The translations under genes were made by a program, and so were the position numbers. From contig VEPB01000353.1 in assembly GCA_012026715.1 (NCBI GenBank), positions 1 to 5,749 of the forward strand: a stretch of DNA of 5,749 bases, read 5' to 3'. The notes under the pieces were generated by a model. That model ran no database searches and had not been told where the DNA came from. It was given only the letters and a program-made list of their open reading frames with translations. The number at the start of each line of letters is the position of its first letter. Position 1 is the stretch's first letter. Positions 2,851-5,749 of this stretch are shown here, in pieces. The stretch comes from Methylococcaceae bacterium. Its GTDB lineage: Bacteria; Pseudomonadota; Gammaproteobacteria; Methylococcales; Methylococcaceae.

Positions 2851-5749
2851 CTAGCCGGTGTCGGAAAAGTCTTTCCGGACCAGAACGTCGTCGAGGCTGT
2901 AAACCGGCGCGCCGGGTTCGGCGCCATCCGGGAGGACTTCGAAGCTCCAGCTGCCCTGCGCCGCTTTCCGGACCGATTCATCCAGGAGCAGCGCCCTCCC
3001 TCGGGATTGGCACATGGCTTCGAGGCGGGCGGCCTGGTCGACGGCCTCGCCGAGGAGGGTGTAATTCATCTTCAAGGACGAGCCGATGTTGCCCTCGATG
3101 ACCGTGCCCGCGGTAAGGCCGAAGCTGCCCGGGACCCGGGCGTACCGGGGGCGATTCCTGCCGCGAATTTCGTTCAGGCCGCGCAGGATGTCCAGGACGG
3201 AGGAGATGGCGGCGTCCGCCTGGTCAGGCGGAAAGTAGGCGATGACAGCATTTCCCACCAGGTCAGCCACTTGGCCGCCGTGCTCGATGACGCAGCTGGA
3301 GCCGATTTCAAAGAACTCCTGCACCAGTTCCGAGACATCCTCGGGAGCAAGCTGTTCCGGCAGGCCGGGAAGGCCCGCCAGGCTGCCGTGCAGAACCAGT
3401 CGTTCGGTTCGCTTGACCGGGACGGTGAGGGGATTGATGCCCTCGGTGAGCAGTTTCAGCACGGCCGGATGAGTGTAGCGCCCGATGATGTGATGCGACT
3501 GGGCGATGTTGCGCAGCATCATGCGGATGGCCTGGAGCAGCACGCCGCTTTCCTCGGTGAGGCAGACGGTGCGCATGCCCCAATCGGTGAAGAGCCGCTC
3601 CCGCAGGCCATGTTCCACGCTCAAGATGGTCAGGTCGCGGTGGCGGGAATCGCTCCGGATTTTCTCGAGCAGCCCGTCGAGCACCGGTTCAGGACCTTCG
3701 AGAATCTGGAAGAAATACTCGTGTACCGCGATCAGTACGCCGGTCAGGCCGAGCCGGTTGTTGTTCAGGCTGGATTGCCGGCCCAATTCGATGATTTCCT
3801 CGTCCGTGAAGTGGGCGTGCCGGGTGCTGACGTACATCAATCGCTTGATGCCGAGGCCTTCCCGAACGGAGCGATCGATGTCCTTGGCCAGGTGCTGCAG
3901 GGCCTTGCTCATCAGCCCCGATCCCTTGGTCAACGCCTTGAAGTCGCTCTGGGATAGCACCATCAGTTCACACGGCGCGATGCAGCGCACGGTCTCGGCC
4001 CGCCGGTTGAGATAGCTCTGAGCGATCTCGCCAAAGTATTCCCCTGGCCCCAGTTCACCGACCTTGCGATCATCCTTGATGATTTCGAGCCGGCCCGATT
4101 CAACCACATAGGCCATCTCCGCCTCGTCGCCCTGACGGAATACGTCTTCCCCCGGCTCGAAACGCAGCTTTTGCAGGCGGGGCTGGGAAGCGGGGGCGAG
4201 GGCAGCGATGTCGCTCCGGAAGGGAATGACCAGCGCCCAGTCGATCATGATGCGGAGGTTCTTCTCCAGCCCCGGCATGGCGAGCAGCTGACTCAGCCGC
4301 GACAGCAACCAGGCAATTCGGCCGCTAAAGGTAAAAGCCCTTACGTCGCAGAAGGAGTGGAAACCGATGTTGTAGGGAGTCATCAGCCGGCGGCGTTGCC
4401 GATAAGGGCGCTGCGGGAAGCCTTGGGTGGCGGCCCAAGCGTTGTAGCCGGCCGCCTTGCCGAGGTGTTCCCAATCGGCCATGGTCATGAAGGCTTGATC
4501 GCCGGCGGTTTGGCGCGGCCCGGCCACCCAAATGCGGGGATGGCCCTCGAGTGCCAGATCATCGGTGGTCGCCACCGGCCACTCCAGCCCGCTGCTCCCC
4601 TGCAAGCGCAATGCAGGCATGGCGAAGCAGGCGTTGATGATCAGTCCCGCGGGCTGATGTCCGCCGGATTCCAGCAAGATCTCTCCCTCGGAGACCCCTT
4701 CAAGCCTCTCCCCCTTGTGGAGAGTCACCCCAGAGCTTTGCAGGCAGGCATCCCGCAGGGGCCTGCGCTGACGTTCGAAATCGGAGGGGGCGTAGTCGGC
4801 ATCCTCGTAGAGGTGCACTTTCCAGCCGACTTTGCCGAGCACCGGGTAGTTGTGCTCCATGGCGCGGAGCATTTGGCAAACCTCGGCCGCGACGCTGCAA
4901 GCCGTCTCCCCCGAGCCGATGACGGCGATGTTCAGGCGCTGTGCCCGCTCCTCGGGATCCTCGGTGAACTCCGCCTGCTCCACCAGTTCCAGCAGACACT
5001 TGCGGACATGCAGGGCATCGCCCACCGAGTCGATGGGGAGCGCGTGCGACAACAGGCCACGGATCGATCCGGTATTGGGCTTGGCCGCCGGGGCCAGCAC
5101 CAGTTCGGTGTAGGAGAGGGTGATGCGTTCGCCGCTGGGGCGCCGGGCGTGAACTTCGCGCTTGTCTTCATCGATGGCTTCGAGCCGGGCGACCACGACG
5201 TTGACTTTCGGGACGACGCGGCGGATCGGGTTGACCACGTTGCTGGGCTGGACGCTTCCGCCGATCACTTCTGGAAGCAGCGGATGGAGCACGAAGTTGG
5301 TGTTGTCGTGCAGCAGCGTAATCCTTACGTGGCTGTAGGCGCCGATTAGCCGTTCGATCTCTGTGGCGGCGTGCTGTGCTGCTATGCCGCCACCCGCCAC
5401 CAGAATCTCCCCAGGCCGGTCGCGAGGCTCGGGCCGCCGCCAGTGGCCAGCAGAATTGATCAAGTTGGACAGCATCACCCCGTAGAACAAGATATGTTCG
5501 GTGAGGGTTTCCGGCAGCAGGGTGGCGAAGAATGAAAAGGCGAACAGCAGGAACAGCGACAGCGGACGCAACAGCACGCCGGCGATCATGAGCAGCCCGG
5601 CGGATACCTCGACCAAGGCCATGATCAGAGTAAAGGCCTCGGGAGCGGAAGATAGCACCGGCACCTGATAGGTCTTGATGATGCCCACCGCCAGGTTCGG
5701 CTGCAGGATCTTGAAGGTCACACCGAGGTAGAGCATGGTGAATCCGGTC
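2851..5749 (-). CDS. DoxX/NDH-2-like/cNMP-binding/BLUF/class III cyclase-like fusion protein (start outside window)
   Basis: One uninterrupted frame, stopping at TAG (2851-2853) and still open at the right edge. Residues below are numbered from the internal ATG at 5736. That ATG falls inside the first membrane segment (preceded by ...TGFT), so the true start probably lies beyond the window. Order of modules: DoxX-like membrane helices (about 1-97); NDH-2-like FAD/NAD oxidoreductase (about 110-512), including the amphipathic C-terminal region typical of NDH-2 (GRIAWLLSRLSQLL, then IDWALVIPF); cyclic-nucleotide-binding domain (about 517-615); BLUF blue-light sensor (about 630-725); a helical linker; and a class III nucleotide cyclase homology domain (about 775-930). 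The membrane helices and NDH-2 tail would hold it at the inner membrane with sensors in the cytoplasm. The oxidoreductase and cyclase modules have lost key residues while BLUF is intact, so I infer a signalling role. Each domain is assigned by motif; the combined function is unknown. Confidence 0.9.
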   Translation of the reverse strand, partial: TGFTMLYLGVTFKILQPNLAVGIIKTYQVPVLSSAPEAFTLIMALVEVSAGLLMIAGVLLRPLSLFLLFAFSFFATLLPETLTEHILFYGVMLSNLINSAGHWRRPEPRDRPGEILVAGGGIAAQHAATEIERLIGAYSHVRITLLHDNTNFVLHPLLPEVIGGSVQPSNVVNPIRRVVPKVNVVVARLEAIDEDKREVHARRPSGERITLSYTELVLAPAAKPNTGSIRGLLSHALPIDSVGDALHVRKCLLELVEQAEFTEDPEERAQRLNIAVIGSGETACSVAAEVCQMLRAMEHNYPVLGKVGWKVHLYEDADYAPSDFERQRRPLRDACLQSSGVTLHKGERLEGVSEGEILLESGGHQPAGLIINACFAMPALRLQGSSGLEWPVATTDDLALEGHPRIWVAGPRQTAGDQAFMTMADWEHLGKAAGYNAWAATQGFPQRPYRQRRRLMTPYNIGFHSFCDVRAFTFSGRIAWLLSRLSQLLAMPGLEKNLRIMIDWALVIPFRSDIAALAPASQPRLQKLRFEPGEDVFRQGDEAEMAYVVESGRLEIIKDDRKVGELGPGEYFGEIAQSYLNRRAETVRCIAPCELMVLSQSDFKALTKGSGLMSKALQHLAKDIDRSVREGLGIKRLMYVSTRHAHFTDEEIIELGRQSSLNNNRLGLTGVLIAVHEYFFQILEGPEPVLDGLLEKIRSDSRHRDLTILSVEHGLRERLFTDWGMRTVCLTEESGVLLQAIRMMLRNIAQSHHIIGRYTHPAVLKLLTEGINPLTVPVKRTERLVLHGSLAGLPGLPEQLAPEDVSELVQEFFEIGSSCVIEHGGQVADLVGNAVIAYFPPDQADAAISSVLDILRGLNEIRGRNRPRYARVPGSFGLTAGTVIEGNIGSSLKMNYTLLGEAVDQAARLEAMCQSRGRALLLDESVRKAAQGSWSFEVLPDGAEPGAPVYSLDDVLVRKDFSDTG
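2947..3414 (-). other. degenerate class III nucleotide cyclase homology domain
   Basis: Residues about 775-930 follow the cyclase fold: RTERLVLHGSLAGL, then LAPEDVSELVQEFFE, HGGQVADLVGNAVIAYF, GLTAGTVIEGNIGSS, and LLGEAVDQAARLEAM. By eye the first metal Asp is Ser785, the second (GD) is Asn829, the substrate lysine is Asp825 and the transition-state Asn is Asp900; only Arg904 remains. Catalysis by this chain alone is unlikely. Confidence 0.85.
3562..3849 (-). other. BLUF blue-light sensor domain
   Basis: Residues about 630-725 match the BLUF family from end to end: KRLMYVS, NNNRLGLTGVL, FFQILEGP, IRSDSRHRDL, and FTDWGM. The residues known to form the flavin hydrogen-bond switch are present: Tyr635, Asn658/Asn659, Gln677, Trp719 and Met721. 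The domain should bind FAD and red-shift under blue light. Confidence 0.93.
3892..4188 (-). other. cyclic-nucleotide-binding (Crp-type) domain
   Basis: Residues about 517-615 show the beta-roll pattern: FEPGEDVFRQGDEAEMAYVV (526-545), then ESGRLEII, then the phosphate-binding cassette PGEYFGEIAQ (564-573) and RAETV (579-583). Gly569, Glu570 and Arg579 occupy the usual ligand-contact positions, so binding of cAMP or cGMP is plausible. No DNA-binding helix-turn-helix follows. Confidence 0.85.
4201..5409 (-). other. NDH-2-like pyridine nucleotide-disulfide oxidoreductase module
   Basis: The FAD-binding fold opens with EILVAGGGIAAQ (110-121). It continues through the NDH-2-typical NFVLHPLLPEVIGGSVQPSN (147-166). 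A second nucleotide-binding motif, NIAVIGSGETA (269-279), is followed by an acidic residue after the next strand (Glu311). Differences from the family are visible. The ATG-type motif after the second strand is APA (215-217). The C-terminal FAD-contacting Gly-Asp is Gly406-Pro407. The quinone-site AQxAxQ motif is replaced by MTMADWE (417-423). FAD or NADH may still bind, but normal quinone reductase activity is doubtful. Confidence 0.8.
5446..5749 (-). other. DoxX-like membrane region of the fusion
   Basis: Residues about 1-97 hold hydrophobic segments near 34-56, 57-74 and 82-95, plus a partial one at the edge. The segment FKILQPNLAVGIIKTYQVP resembles the loop after the first helix of DoxX-family proteins. 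The first helix is cut by the window edge. DoxX-type regions accompany some flavin oxidoreductases, but the assignment here is by pattern only. Confidence 0.6.

Noticed and set aside
2803..3957. Long plus-strand open frame (384 codons) opposite the BLUF and cyclase region
   Set aside because: It lies entirely antisense to a frame with clear domain motifs. GC-rich codon bias produces such mirror frames, and its translation shows no recognisable domain.
4171..5349. Long plus-strand open frame (392 codons) opposite the NDH-2-like region
   Set aside because: Antisense shadow of the fusion gene; no motif or ribosome-binding site supports it.
5734..5736. ATG at 5736 as the start of the fusion gene
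   Set aside because: It falls inside the first membrane segment, the frame is open to the right edge, and part of the DoxX-like region would be missing. The real start is more likely outside the window.

Overview
This is a GC-rich, densely coded chromosomal window. It probably comes from a gammaproteobacterium: the small cytochrome c resembles the pseudomonad c-551 group, and the noncoding gap carries a REP-type palindrome pair. A methanotroph-like lineage would fit, but that is an inference from general appearance and not from any search.

The left third reads rightward. It holds the C-terminal tail of an unrecognised protein (1-225), a rhomboid intramembrane serine protease with a full catalytic set (259-993), and mutM/fpg, the formamidopyrimidine-DNA glycosylase (995-1810). 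The last two are one base apart and probably translationally coupled. A convergent 57-codon gene on the minus strand (1842-2015) encodes a tiny two-helix membrane protein of unknown function.

Positions 2016-2480 contain no credible gene. Almost all of this stretch is one imperfect palindrome of about 300 bp (about 2051-2355). Each half carries a REP-like hairpin (2139-2159 and 2233-2255), and the outer arms share a conserved TTATTTT-n3-CCACATCCT block in inverted orientation. It looks like a miniature mobile or repeat-derived element.

The right half reads leftward. It is dominated by one very long open frame (2851 to beyond the right edge, at least 965 codons). This fuses a DoxX-like membrane region, a type II NADH dehydrogenase (NDH-2)-like flavoprotein module, a cyclic-nucleotide-binding domain, a BLUF blue-light sensor and a class III nucleotide cyclase homology domain. 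By eye, the BLUF module keeps all its photochemical residues and the cyclic-nucleotide pocket looks near-canonical. The cyclase domain has lost both metal-binding aspartates and other active-site residues, and the NDH-2 module has lost several family motifs. The protein therefore reads as a membrane-anchored sensor combining light, redox and cyclic-nucleotide inputs rather than as a straightforward enzyme. Sixty-one bases downstream on the same strand is a periplasmic c-551-type cytochrome c (2481-2789), possibly co-transcribed. The fusion protein and the palindromic element are the most unusual contents.
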